DNA of 64,000 bases from Ptiloglossa arizonensis (lineage: Eukaryota; Arthropoda; Insecta; Hymenoptera; Colletidae), in assembly GCF_051014685.1 (NCBI RefSeq), contig NW_027479434.1, positions 1 to 64,000 of the forward strand, written 5' to 3'. The notes beneath the pieces were generated by a model that did no database searches, had not been told where the DNA came from, and saw only the letters and a program-made list of their open reading frames with translations. Below, piece after piece: positions 26,524-41,730 of the stretch; within the stretch, counting starts at the first letter, position 1, and each line of letters begins with the position of its first letter. The translations under genes were made by a program, and so were the position numbers.

Positions 26524-28875
26524 GGTCATACCTTATACGTGATACGTGATACGTCATACGTTATACGTTATACGTTATACGTTATACGTTATACGTTATA
26601 CGTTATACGTTATACGTTATACGTTATACGTTATACGTTATACGTTATACGTTATACGTTTTACGTTATACGTTATACGTTATACGTTATACGTTATACG
26701 TTATACGTTATACGTTATACGTTATACGTTATACGTTATACGTTATACGTTATACGTTATACGTTATACGTTATACGTTATACGTTATACGTTATACGTT
26801 ATACGTTATACGTTATACGTTATACGTTATACGTTATACGTTATACGTTATACCTTATACATTATACGTCAGACGTTATACGTTATACGTAATACGGTAT
26901 ACGTTATGCGTTATACGCTATACGTTATACGTTATGCGCTATACGTAATACGTTATACGTTATAGGTTATACGTTATACGTTATACGTTATACGTTATAC
27001 GTTATACGTTATACGTTATACGTTATACGTTATAAGTTATACGTTATACGTTATACGTCATACGTTATATGTTATACGTTATACTTTATACGTTATACGT
27101 TATACGTTATACGTTATACGCTATAAGTTATAGGTCATACCTTATACGTGATACGTCATACGTTATACGTTATACGTTATACGTTATACGTTATACGTTA
27201 TACGTTATACGTTATACGTTATACGTTATACGTTATACGTTATACGTTATACGTTATACGTTATACGTTATACGTTATACGTTATACGTTATACGTTATA
27301 CGTTATACGTTATACGTTATACGTTATACGTTATACGTTATACGTTATACGTTATACGTTATACGTTATACGTTATACGTTATACGTTACACGTTATACG
27401 TTATACGTTACACGTTATACGTTATACGTTATACGTTATACCTTATACATTATACGTCACACGTTATACGTTATACGTTATACGTTATACGTTACACGTT
27501 ATACGTTATACGTTACACGTTATACGTTATACGTTATACGTTATACCTTATACATTATACGTCACACGTTATACGTTATACGTTATACGTTATACGTTAT
27601 ACGTTATACGTTATACGTTAAACGTTATACGTTATACGTTATACGTTATACGTTATACGTTATACGTTATACGTTATACGTTATACGTTATACGTTATAC
27701 GTTATACGTTATACGTTATACGTTATACCTTATACATTATACGTCAGACGTTATACGTTATACGTAATACGGTATACGTTATGCGTTATACGTTATACGT
27801 TATACGTTATACGTTATACGTTATACGTTATACGTTATACGTTATACGTTATACGTTATACGTTATACGTTATACGTTATACGTTATACGTTATACGTTA
27901 TACGTTATACGTTATACGTTATACGTTATACGTTATACGTTATACGTTATACGTTATACGTTATACGTTATACCTTATACATTATACGTCAGACGTTATA
28001 CGTTATACGTAATACGGTATACGTTATGCGTTATACGCTATACGTTATACGTTATGCGCTATACGTAATACGTTATACGTTATAGGTTATACGTTATACG
28101 TTATACGTTATACGTCATACGTTATACGTTATAAGTTATACGTTATACGTTATACGTCATACGTTATATGTTATACGTTATACTTTATACGTTATACGTT
28201 ATACGTTATACGTTATACGTTATACGTTATACGTTATACGTAATACGTTATACGTTATACGTTATACGTTATACGTTATACGTTATACGTTATACGTTAT
28301 ACGTTATACGTTATACGTTATACGTTATACGTTATACGTTATACGTTATACGTTATACGTTATTCGTTATACGTTATACGTTATACGTTATACGTTATAC
28401 GTTATACGTTATACGTTATACGTTACACGTTATACGTTATACGTTATACGTTATACCTTATACATTATACGTCACACGTTATACGTTATACGTAATACGG
28501 TATACGTTATGCGTTATACCCTATACGTTATACGATATGCGCTGTACGTAATACGTTATACGTTATAGATTATACGTTATACGTTATACGTTATACGTTA
28601 TACGTTTTACGTTATACGTTATACGTTATACGCTATACGTTATACGTTATACGTTAAAAGTTATACGTCATACGTTATACGTTATACGTTATACGTTATA
28701 CGTTTTACGTTATACGTTATACGTTATACGTTATACGTTATACGTTATACGTTATACGTTATACGTTATACGTTATACGTTATACGTTATACGTAATACG
28801 TTATACGTTATACGTTATACGTAATACGTTATCGGTTATACGTTACACGTAATACGTTGTACGTTATACGTTATA
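26524..28875 (+). repeat. Higher-order block R, copy 5
   Basis: D cassettes lie at 27069 and 28168, truncated C at 27745 and full C at 27990. Length is 2,352 bp, the same as the copy at 18748. Its end differs: cassette G is replaced by the G' type found in the right half (TATCGGT, TACACGT, AATACGT, TGTACGT before A at 28876). Near 28520-28545 two private substitutions appear, TATACCC and GATATGCG. Confidence 0.83.
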
Positions 28876-29527
28876 GGTCATACCTTATACGTGATACGTC
28901 ACACGTTATAAGTTATACGTTATACGTTATACGTTATACGTTATACGTAATACGTTATACGTTATACGTTATACGTTATACGTAATACGTTATACGTTAT
29001 ACGTTATACGTTATACGTTATACGTTATACGTTATACGTTATACGTTATACGTTATACGTTATACGTTATACGTTATACGTTATACGTTATACGTTATAC
29101 GTTATACGTTATACGTTATACGTTATACGTTATACGTTATACGTTATACGTTATACGTTATACGTTATACGTTATACGTTATACGTTATACGTTATACGT
29201 TATACGTTATACGTTATACGTTATACGTTATACGATATACGTTATACGTTATACGTAATACGTTATACGTTATACGTTATACGTTATACGTTATACGTTA
29301 TACGTTATACGTTATACGTTATACGTTATACGTTATACGTTATACGTTATACGTTATACGTTATACGTTATACGTTATACGTTATACGTTATACGTAATA
29401 CGTTATACGTTATACGTTATACGTTATACGTAATACGTTATACGTTATACGTTATACGTTATACGTTATACGTTATACGTTATACGTTATACGTTATACG
29501 TTATACGTTATACGTTATACGTTATAC

Positions 29528-30040
29528 CTTATACATTATACGTCAGACGTTATACGTTATACGTAATACGGTATACGTTATGCGTTATACGCTATACGTT
29601 ATACGTTATGCGCTATACGTAATACGTTATACGTTATAGGTTATACGTTATACGTTATACGTTATACGTTATACGTTATACGTTATACGTTATACGTTAT
29701 ACGTTATAAGTTATACGTTATACGTTATACGTCATACGTTATATGTTATACGTTATACTTTATACGTTATACGTTATAAGTTATACGTTATACGCTATAA
29801 GTTATAGGTCATACCTTATACGTGATACGTCATACGTTATACGTTATACGTTATACGTTATACGTTATACGTTATACGTTATACGTTATACGTTATACGT
29901 TATACGTTATACGTTATACGTTATACGTTATACGTTATACGTAATACGTTATACGTTATACGTTATACGTTATACGTTATACGTTATACGTTATACGTTA
30001 TACGTTATACGTTATACGTTATTCGTTATACGTTATGCGT
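29528..30040 (+). repeat. Isolated C-D-A segment (partial block R)
   Basis: TATACCT, TATACAT and CAGACGT (29547), then the full C series, D with its ATG at 29743 and cassette A at 29807 reproduce the left part of block R. A private TATAAGT unit follows D (29,776). The segment then passes into variant-rich sequence leading to the first degenerate zone, with no second D. Confidence 0.75.
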
Positions 30041-30367
30041 TATACGTTATGCCTTATACGTTATACGTTATTCGTCATACGTTATACGTTATACGTTATA
30101 CGTTATACGTTATACGTTATACGTTATACGTTATACGTTATACGTTATACGTTATACGTCATACGTTAAACGTTATACGTTATACGTTATACGTTATACG
30201 TTATACGTTATACGTTATACGTTATACGTTATACGTTATACGTTATACGTTATACGTTATACGTTATACGTTATACGTTATACGTTATACGTTATACGTT
30301 ATACGTTATACGTTATACGTTATACGTTATACGTTATACGTTATACGTTATACGTTATACGTTATAC

Positions 30368-31310
30368 GTTACACGTTACACGTTATACGTTACACGTTAT
30401 ACGTTATACGTTATACGTTATACGTTATACGTTATACGTTATACGTTATACGTTGTACGTTATACGTTATAAGTTGTACGTTATATGATATACGTTATAC
30501 GTTATTCTTTATACGTTCTTCGTTACACGCTATACGTTATACGTTATACGTTATACGTTTTACGTTATTCGTTATACGTTATACGTTATACGATATACGT
30601 TATACGTTATGCGTTATACGTTATGCGTTATACGTTCTACGTATTCGTTATACGTTATACGTTATTTGTTATACGTTATACGTTATACGTTATACGTCAT
30701 AGGTTATACGTTATACGTTATGCGTTATACGTTATACATTATACGTTATACGATATACGTTATACGTTATACGTTATGCGTTCTTCGATACACGTTATAC
30801 GTTATTCGGTATGCGTTATACGTTATACGTTATACGTTATACGTTATACGTTATACGTTATACTTTATACGTTATATGTTTACGTCATAGGTTATACGTT
30901 ATACGTCATAGGTTATACGTTATACGTTATACGTTGTACGTTATACGTTATAAGTTATACGTTATACGTCATAGGTTATACTTTGAACGTTATACGTTAT
31001 ACGTTACACGGTATACGTCATAGGTTATACGTTATACGTCATAGGTTATACGTTATACGTTATACGTTGTACGTTATACGTTATAAGTTATACGTTATAC
31101 GTCATAGGTTATACGTTGAACGTTATACGTTATACGTAGTATGTAATGCGTCGTACGTTTTACGTTATTCGTTATTCGTTATACGTTATACGTTATACGT
31201 TATACGTTATACGTTATACGTTATACGTTATACGTTATACGTTATACGTTATACGTTATACGTCATAGGTTATACGTTATACGTTATACCTTATACGTGA
31301 TACGTCATAC
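30368..31310 (+). repeat. Degenerate zone 1
   Basis: The highest concentration of substitutions in the first half: TATTCTT, TCTTCGT, TACACGC, TATTTGT, CATAGGT repeated every few units, TTTGAACG, GTAGTATG, AATGCGT, CGTACGT. Two single-base losses (about 30,642 and 30,880) break register. No gene is recognisable, and the frames that stay open still encode scrambled Y-V-I-R repeats. It has no standard cassette A for 2.2 kb (29807 to 32052). Confidence 0.83.
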
Positions 31311-33425
31311 GTTATACGTTATACGCTATACGTTATACGTTATACGTTAAAAGTTATACGTCATACGTTATACGTTATACGTTATACGTTATACGTTTTA
31401 CGTTATACGTTATACGTTATACGTTATACGTTATACGTTATACGTTATACGTCATACGTTATAAGTTATACGTTATACGTTATACGTTATACGTTATACG
31501 TTTTACGTTATACGTTATACGTTATACGTTATACGTTATAAGTTATAGGTTATACCTTATACATTATACGTCACACGTTATACGTAATACGGTATACGTT
31601 ATGCGTTATACGCTATACGTTATACGTTATACGTTATACGTTATACGTTATACGTTATACGTTATACGTTATACGTTATACGTTATACGTTATACGTTAT
31701 ACGTTATACGTTATACGTTATACGTTATACGTTATACGTTATACGTTGTACGTTATACGTTGTACGTCATACGTTATACGTTATACGTTATACGTTATAC
31801 GTTATACGTTATACGTTATACGTTATACGTTATACGTTATACGTTATACGTTATACGTTATACGTTATACGTTATACGTTATACGTTATACGTTATACGT
31901 TATACGTTGTACGTTATACGTTGTACGTTATACGTTGTACGTCATACGTTATACGTTATACGTTATACGTTATACGTTATACGTTATACGTTATACGTTA
32001 TACGTTATACGTTATACGTTATACGTAATACGTTATATGTTATACGTTATAGGTCATACCTTATACGTGATACGTCACACGTTATAAGTTATACGTTATA
32101 CGTTATACGTTATACGTTATACGTTATACGTTATACGTTATACGTTATTCGTTATTCGTTATACGTTATACGTTATACGTTATACGTTATACGTTATACG
32201 TTATACGTTATACGTTATTCGTCATACGTTATACGTTATACGTTATACGTTATACGTTATACGTTATACGTTATACGTTATACGTTATACGTTATACGTT
32301 ATACGTTATACGTTATACGTTATACGTTATACGTTATACGTTATACGTTATACGTTATACGTTATACGTTATACGTTATACGTTATACGTTATACGTTAT
32401 ACGGTAAACGTTATGCGTTATACGCTATAGGTTATACGTTATACGTTATACGTTATACGTTATACGTTATACGTTATACGTTATACGTTATACGTTATAC
32501 GTTATACGTTATACGTTATACGTTATACGTTATACGTTATAGGTCATACCTTATACGTGATACGTAATACGTTATACGTTATACGTTATACGTTATACCG
32601 TATACGTTATACGTTACACGTTATACGTTATACGTTATACGCTATACGTTATACGTTATTCGTTATACGTTATACGTTATACGTTATACGTTATTCGTTA
32701 TACGTTATACGTTATACGTTATACGTTATACGTTATACGTTATACGTTGTACGTTATACGTTTTACGTTATACGCTATACGTTATACGTTATACGTTGTA
32801 AGTTATACGTTATACGTTATACGTTATACGTTATACGTTATACGTTATACGTTATACGTTATACGTTTTACGTTATACGTTATACGTTATACGTTATACG
32901 TTATACGTTATACGTTATACGTTATACGTTATACGTTATGCGTTATACGTTATACGTTATACGTTATACGGTAAACGTTATGCGTTATACGCTATACGTT
33001 ATGTGGTGTAGGATATATGTCATGCGTTATAGGATATACGTCATGCGTTATAGGATATACGTTATACATTATACGTTATACGTTATACGTTATACGTTAT
33101 AGGTCATACCTTATACGTGATACGTCACACGTTATAAGTTATACGTTATACGTTATACGTTATACGTTATACGTTATACGTAATACGTTATACGTTATAC
33201 GTTATACGTTATACGTTATTCGTTATACGTTATACGTTGTACGTTATACGTTATACGTTATACGTTATACGTTATACGTTATACGTTATACGTCATACGT
33301 TATACGTTATACGTTATACGTTATACGTTATACGTTATACGTTATACGTTATACGTTATACGTTATACGTTATACGTTATACGTTATACGTTATACGTTA
33401 TACGTTATACCTTATACATTATACG
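31288..33425 (+). repeat. Long duplication pair I, left copy
   Basis: It shares landmark order with 41,731-43,868: TAAAAGT, TTTACGT, TATAAGT pairs, CACACGT, TGTACGT alternations (31,747-31,935), A (32052), TATTCGT pairs, GGTAAACG, A with AATACGT (32542), TATACCG, E right-hand subtype and A (33102). Offsets are 10,436, 10,443 and 10,450 bp in different parts, so copies differ by whole heptamers. The left edge is a half-cassette, TATACCT then GATACGT, where the other copy has a complete A. Confidence 0.82.
32970..33075 (+). repeat. Cassette E, right-hand subtype, copy 1
   Basis: It differs from the left-hand copies by TATGTGG in place of TATGCGG and by ATATATGTC in the first 21-bp motif, so two CpGs are lost as CpG-to-TpG changes. 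The same pair of changes is present in the copies at 34538, 43413 and 45337, which defines a subtype. Confidence 0.85.
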
Positions 33426-34537
33426 TCAGACGTTATACGTTATACGTAATACGGTATACGTTATGCGTTATACGCTATACGTTATACGTTATGCGCTATA
33501 CGTAATACGTTATACGTTATAGGTTATACGTTATACGTTATACGTTATACGTCATACGTTATACGTTATAAGTTATACGTTATACGTTATACGTCATACG
33601 TTATATGTTATACGTTATACTTTATACGTTATACGTTATACGTTATACGTTATACGTTATACGTTATACGTTATACGTAATACGTTATACGTTATACGTT
33701 ATACGTTATACGTTATACGTTATACGTTATACGTTATACGTTATACGTTATACGTTATACGTTATACGTTATACGTTATACGTTATACGTTATACGTTAT
33801 TCGTTATACGTTATACGTTATACGTTATACGTTATACGTTATACGTTATACGTTATACGTTATACGTTATACGTTATACGTTATACGTTATACGTTATAC
33901 GTTATACGTTATACGTTATACGTTATACGTTATACGTTATACGTTATACGTTATACGGTAAACGTTATGCGTTATACGCTATAGGTTATACGTTATACGT
34001 TATACGTTATACGTTATACGTTATACGTTATACGTTATACGTTATACGTTATACGTTATACGTTATACGTTATACGTTATACGTTATACGTTATATGTTA
34101 TACTTTATAGGTCATACCTTATACGTGATACGTAATACGTTATACGTTATACGTTATACGTTATACCGTATACGTTATACGTTACACGTTATACGTTATA
34201 AGTTATACGCTATACGTTATACGTTATTCGTTATACGTTATACGTTATACGTTATACGTTATTCGTTATACGTTATACGTTATACGTTATACGTTATACG
34301 TTATACGTTATACGTTATACGTTATACGTTTTACGTTATACGCTATACGTTATACGTTATACGTTATAAGTTATACGTTATACGTTATACGTTATACGTT
34401 ATACGTTATACGTTATACGTTATACGTTATACGTTTTACGTTATACGTTATACGTTATACGTTATACGTTATACGTTATACGTTATACGTTATACGTTAT
34501 ACGTTATGCGTTATACGTTATACGTTATACGTTATAC

Positions 34538-34643
34538 GGTAAACGTTATGCGTTATACGCTATACGTTATGTGGTGTAGGATATATGTCATGCGTTATAG
34601 GATATACGTCATGCGTTATAGGATATACGTTATACATTATACG
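34538..34643 (+). repeat. Cassette E, right-hand subtype, copy 2
   Basis: It carries the TATGTGG and ATATATGTC changes. The following A cassette (34670) ends in AACACGT, intermediate between the CACACGT and AATACGT forms. Confidence 0.84.
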
Positions 34644-35089
34644 TTATACGTTATACGTTATACGTTATAGGTCATACCTTATACGTGATACGTAACACGT
34701 TATAAGTTATACGTTATACGTTATACGTTATACGTTATACGTTATACGTAATACGTTATACGTTATACGTTATACGTTATACGTTATTCGTTATACGTTA
34801 TACGTTGTACGTTATACGTTATACGTTATACGTTATACGTTATACGTTATACGTTATACGTCATACGTTATACGTTATACGTTATACGTTATACGTTATA
34901 CGTTATACGTTATACGTTATACGTTATACGTTATACGTTATACGTTATACGTTATACGTTATACGTTATACGTTATACGTTATACGTTATACGTTATACG
35001 TTATACGTTATACGTTATACGTTATACGTTATACGTTATACGTTATACGTTATACGTTATACGTTATACGTTATACGTTATACGTTATA

Positions 35090-35166
35090 CGATATACGTT
35101 ATACGTTATACGTAATACGTTATACGTTATACGTTACACGTAATACGTTGTACGTTATACGTTATA
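35090..35166 (+). repeat. Cassette G' (right-half version of G)
   Basis: GATATACG, two plain units, AATACGT, then TACACGT, AATACGT, TGTACGT and one or two units later cassette A. This replaces the TAGACGT form used further left. The same arrangement precedes the A copies at 28876, 36749, 38128, 38464, 38912, 41270, 44034, 44804, 45966, 46792, 47380, 51489, 52147 and 63599. At 28,83x and 52,10x it carries a shared TATCGGT variant. The copies at 51489 and 63599 share TACACGT immediately before A. Confidence 0.75.
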
Positions 35167-38127
35167 GGTCATACCTTATACGTGATACGTCACACGTTAT
35201 AAGTTATACGTTATACGTTATACGTTATACGTTATACGTAATACGTTATACGTTATACGTTATACGTTATTCGTTATACGTTATACGTTATACGTTATAC
35301 GTTATACGTTATACGTTATACGTTATACGTTATACGTTATACGTTATACGTTATACGTTATTCGTCATACGTTATACGTTATACGTTATACGTTATACGT
35401 TATACATTATACGTTATACGTTATACGTTATACGTTATACGTTATACGTCATACGTTATACGTTATACGTTATACGTTATACGTTATACGTTATACGTTA
35501 TACGTTATACGTTATACGTTATACGTTATACGTTATACGTTATACGTTATACGATATACGTTATACGTTATACGTAATACGTTATACGTTATACGTTATA
35601 CGTAATACGTTATACGTTATACGTTATACGTTATACGTTATACGTTATACGTTATACGTTATACGGTAAACGTTATGCGTTATACGCTATAGGTTATACG
35701 TTATACGTTATACGTTATACGTTATACGTTATACGTTATACGTTATACGTTATACGTTATACGTTATACGTTATACGTTATACGTTATACGTTATACGAT
35801 ATACGTTATACGTTATACGTAATACGTTATACGTTATACGTTATACGTAATACGTTATACGTTATACGTTATACGTTATACGTTATACGTTATACGTTAT
35901 ACGTTATACGGTAAACGTTATGCGTTATACGCTATAGGTTATACGTTATACGTTATACGTTATACGTTATACGTTATACGTTATACGTTATACGTTATAC
36001 GTTATACGTTATACGTTATACGTTATACGTTATACGTTATACGTTATACGTTATACGTTATACGTTATACGTTATACGTTATACGTTATACGTTATACGT
36101 TATACGTTATGCGTTATACGTTATGCGTTATACGTTATACGTTATACGTTATACGTTATACGTTATACGTTATACGTTATACGTTATACGTTATACGCTA
36201 TACGTTATACGTTATACGTTATAAGTTATACGTTATACGTTATACGTTATACGTTATACGTTATACGTTATACGTTATACGTTATACGTTATACGTTGTA
36301 CGTTATACGTTATACGTTATACGTTATACGATATACGTTATACATTATACGTAATACGTTATACGTTATACGTTATACGTAATACGTTATACGTTATACG
36401 TTATACGTTATACGTTATACGTTATACGTTATACGTTATACGTTATACGTTATACGTTATACGTTATACGTTATACGTTATACGTTATACGTTATACGTT
36501 ATACGTTATACGTTATACGTTATACGTTATACGTTATACGTTATACGTCATACGTTATACGTTATACGTTATACGTTATACGTTATACGTTATACGTTAT
36601 ACGTTATACGTTATACGTTATACGTTATACGTTATACGTTATACGTTATACGTTATACGTTATACGTTATACGATATACGTTATACGTTATACGTAATAC
36701 GTTATACGTTATACGTTACACGTAATACGTTGTACGTTATACGTTATAGGTCATACCTTATACGTGATACGTCACACGTTATAAGTTATACGTTATACGT
36801 TATACGTTATACGTTATACGTAATACGTTATACGTTATACGTTATACGTTATTCGTTATACGTTATACGTTATACGTTATACGTTATACGTTATACGTTA
36901 TACGTTATACGTTATACGTTATTCGTCATACGTTATACGTTATACGTTATACGTTATACGTTATACGTTATACGTTATACGTTATACGTTATACGTTATA
37001 CGTTATACGTTATGCGTTATACGTTATACGTTATACGTTATACGTTATACGTTATACGTTATACGTTATACGTTATACGTTATACGTTATACGTTATACG
37101 TTATACGTTATACGTTATACGTTATACGTTATACGTTATACGTTATACGTTATACGTTATACGTTATACGTTATACGTTATACGTTATACGTTATACGAT
37201 ATACGTTATACGTTATACGTAATACGTTATACGTTATACGTTATACGTAATACGTTATACGTTATACGTTATACGTTATACGTTATACGTTATACGTTAT
37301 ACGTTATACGGTAAACGTTATGCGTTATACGCTATAGGTTATACGTTATACGTTATACGTTATACGTTATACGTTATACGTTATACGTTATACGTTATAC
37401 GTTATACGTTATACGTTATACGTTATACGTTATAGGTCATACCTTATACGTGATACGTAATACGTTATACGTTATACGTTATACGTTATACCGTATACGT
37501 TATACGTTACACGTTATACGTTATACGTTATACGCTATACGTTATACGTTATTCGTTATACGTTATACGTTATACGTTATACGTTATTCGTTATACGTTA
37601 TACGTTATACGTTATACGTTATACGTTATACGTTATACGTTATACGTTATACGTTATACGTTATACGTTATACGTTATACGTTATACGTTATACGTTATA
37701 CGTTATACGTTATACGTTATACGTTATACGTTATACGTTATACGTTATACGTTATACGTTATACGTTATACGTTATACGTTATACGTTATACGTTATACG
37801 TTATACGTTATACGTTATACGTTATACGTTATACGTTATACGTTATACGTTATACGTTATACGTTATACGTTATACGTTATACGTTATACGTTATACGTT
37901 ATACGTTATACGTTATACGTTATACGTTATACGTTATACGTTATACGTCATACGTTATACGTTATACGTTATACGTTATACGTTATACGTTATACGTTAT
38001 ACGTTATACGTTATACGTTATACGTTATACGTTATACGTTATACGTTATACGATATACGTTATACGTTATACGTAATACGTTATACGTTATACGTTACAC
38101 GTAATACGTTGTACGTTATACGTTATA

Positions 38128-39045
38128 GGTCATACCTTATACGTGATACGTCACACGTTATAAGTTATACGTTATACGTCATACGTTATATGTTATACGT
38201 TATACTTTATACGTTATACGTTATACGTTATACGTTATACGCTATAAGTTATAGGTCATACCTTATAAGTGATACGTCATACGTTATACGTTATACGTTA
38301 TACGTTATACTTTATACGTTATACGTTATACGTTATACGTTATACGTTATACGTTATACGTTATACGTTATACGTTATACGTTATACGATATACGTTATA
38401 CGTTATACGTAATACGTTATACGTTATACGTTACACGTAATACGTTGTACGTTATACGTTATAGGTCATACCTTATACGTGATACGTCACACGTTATAAG
38501 TTATACGTTATACTTTATACGTTATACGTTATACGTTATACGTTATACGCTATAAGTTATAGGTCATACCTTATAAGTGATACGTCATACGTTATACGTT
38601 ATACGTTATACGTTATACTTTATACGTTGTACGTTATACGTTATACGATATACGTTATACGTTATACGTTATACGTTATACGTTATACGTTATACGTTAT
38701 ACGTTATACGTTATACGTTATACGTTACACGTTATACGTTATACGTTATACGTTATACGTTATACGTTATACGTTATACGTTATACGTTATACGTTATAC
38801 GTTATACGTTATACGTTATACGTTATACGTTATACGATATACGTTATACGTTATACGTAATACGTTATACGTTATACGTTACACGTAATACGTTGTACGT
38901 TATACGTTATAGGTCATACCTTATACGTGATACGTCACACGTTATAAGTTATACGTTATACGTCATACGTTATATGTTATACGTTATACTTTATACGTTA
39001 TACGTTATACGTTATACGTTATACGCTATAAGTTATAGGTCATAC
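38128..39045 (+). repeat. 784-bp repeat of a G'-A-D-A segment
   Basis: Cassette A at 38128 and 38254 recurs at 38912 and 39038, both at +784 bp (112 heptamers). The intervening D cassettes (about 38188 and 38972) match, as does a TATAAGTGATACG change inside the second A of each pair. A third, partial copy (A at 38464 and 38562) lacks the CATACGT and TATATGT part of D, which shortens it by four heptamers. Confidence 0.8.
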
Positions 39046-39469
39046 CTTATAAGTGATACGTCATACGTTATACGTTATACGTTATACGTTATACTTTATA
39101 CGTTGTACGTTATACGTTATACGATATACGTTATACGTTATACGTTATACGTTATACGTTATACGTTATACGTTATACGTTATACGTTATACGTTATACG
39201 TTACACGTTATACGTTATACGTTATACGTTATACGTTATACGTTATACGTTATACGTTATACGTTATACGTTATACGTTATACGTTATACGTTATACGTT
39301 ATACGTTATAAGTTATACGTTATACGTTATACGTTATACGTTATACGTTATACGTTATACGTTATACGTTATACGTCATACGTTATACGTTATACGTTAT
39401 ACGTTATACGTTATACGTTATACGTTATACGTTATACGTTATACGTTATACGTTATACGTTATACTTTA

Positions 39470-40830
39470 TACGTTATATGTTTACGTCATAGGTTATACG
39501 TTATACGTCATAGGTTATACGTTATACGTTATACGTTGTACGTTATACGTTATAAGTTATACGTTATACGTCATAGGTTATACTTTGAACGTTATACGTT
39601 ATACGTTACACGGTATACGTCATAGGTTATACGTTATACGTCATAGGTTATACGTCATAGGTTATACGTTATACGTTATACGTTATGCGTTATACGTTAT
39701 ACGTTATACATTATACGTTATACGTTATACGTTATACGTTATACGTTATACGTTATACGTTATACGTTATACGATATACGTTATACGTTATACGTTATAC
39801 GTTATACGTTATGCGTTATACGTTCTACGATATTCGTTATACGTTATACGTTATTAGTTATACGTTATACGTTATACGTTATACGTTATACGTCATCGGT
39901 TATACGTTATACGTTATGCGTTATACGTTATACATTATACGTTATACGATATACGTTATACGTTATGCGTTATGCGTTTTTCGTTACACGTTATACGTTA
40001 TTCGGTGTGCGTTATACGTTATACGTTATACGTTATACGTTATACGTTATACTTTATACGTTACACGTTATACGTCATAGGTTATACGTTATACGTTATA
40101 CGTTGTACGTTATACGTTATAAGTTATACGTTATACGTCATAGGTTATACGTTGAACGTTATACGTTATACGTAGTATGTAATGCGTCGTACGTTTTACG
40201 TTATTCGTTATACGTTATACGTTATACGTTGTACGTTATACGTTATACGTTATACGTTATACGCTATACGTTATACGTTATACGTTATACGTTATACGTT
40301 ATACGTTATACGTTATACGTTATACGTTATACGTTATACGTTATACGTTATACGTTATACGTTATACGTTATACGTTGTACGTTATACGTTATAAGTTGT
40401 ACGTTATACGATATACGTTATACGTTATTCTTTATACGTTCTTCGTTACACGTTATACATTATACGTTATGCGTTATACGTTATACGCTTTACGTTATTC
40501 GTTATACGTTATACGTTATACGATATACGTTATACGTTATACGTTATACGTTTTACGTTACACGTTATACGTTATACTTTATACGTTATAGGTGTTACGT
40601 TATACGTTATACGTCATAGGTTATACGTTATATGTTATACGTTATACGTTATACGTTATACGTCATACGTTATACGTTATACGTTATACGTTATACGTTT
40701 TACGTTATACGTTCTACGTTATTCGTAATACGTTATACGTGATACGTTATACTTTGTACGTTATACGTTATACGTTATACGTTATACGTTATACGTTATA
40801 CGTTATACGTTATACGTCATAGGTTATACG
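39470..40830 (+). repeat. Degenerate zone 2
   Basis: It shares rare motifs with zone 1: ATATGTTTACG with its missing base (39,482 and 30,880), TTTGAACG, GTAGTATGTAATGCG (about 40,173 and 31,137) and TATTCTTTATACGTTCTTCG (about 40,427 and 30,504). The order of these landmarks is permuted relative to zone 1, and about 430 bp is extra between the first and second. It also lacks cassette A for 2.2 kb (39038 to 41270). Confidence 0.83.
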
Positions 40831-41730
40831 TTATACGTTATACGTTATACGTTATACGTTATACGTCATACGTTATACGTTATACGTTATACGTTATACG
40901 TTATACGTTATACGTTATACGTTATTCGATATACGTTATACGTTATTCGATATACGTTATACGTTATACGTTATACGTTATACGTTATACGTTATACGTT
41001 ATACGTTATACGTTATACGTTATACGTTATACGTTATACGTTATACGTTATACGTTATACGTTATACGTTATACGTTATACGTTATACGTTATACGTTAT
41101 ACGTTATACGTTATACGTTATACGTTATACGTTATACGTTATACGTTATACGTTATACGTTATACGTTATACGTTATACGTTATACGTTATACGATATAC
41201 GTTATACGTTATACGTAATACGTTATACGTTATACGTTACACGTAATACGTTGTACGTTATACGTTATAGGTCATACCTTATACGTGATACGTCACACGT
41301 TATAAGTTATACGTTATACGTTATACGTTATACGTTATACGTAATACGTTATACGTTATACGTTATACGTTATACGTTATACGTTATACGTTATACGTTA
41401 TACGTTATACGTTATACGTTATACGTTATACTTTATACGTTATACGTTATACGTTATACGTTATACCTTATACATTATACGTCAGACGTTATACGTTATA
41501 CGTAATACGGTATACGTTATGCGTTATACGCTATACGTTATACGTTATGCGCTATACGTAATACGTTATACGTTATAGGTTATACGTTATACGTTATACG
41601 TTATACGTTATACGTTGTACGTTATAAGTTATACGTTATACGTTATACGTCATGCGTTATATGTTATACGTTATACTTTATACGTTATACGTTATACGTT
41701 ATACGTTATACGCTATAAGTTATAGGTCAT

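Larger units (their letters stand above)
34150..35430 (+). repeat. Long duplication pair II, left copy
   Basis: It shares with 44,949-46,229, at a constant offset of 10,799 bp, the series TATACCG, TACACGT, TATAAGT, TATACGC, TATTCGT, E right-hand subtype, A (34670 and 45469), TGTACGT, CATACGT, G' and A (35167 and 45966). Because pair I has an offset of about 10,443 bp, the two pairs are separate events or were separated by a later 356-bp size change. Confidence 0.8.

Noticed and set aside
30368..31310. A decayed gene or transposon in the degenerate zone
   Set aside because: Although substitutions are dense, nearly every stretch still parses as heptamers related to TATACGT, and no foreign segment, terminal repeat or target-site duplication is visible.
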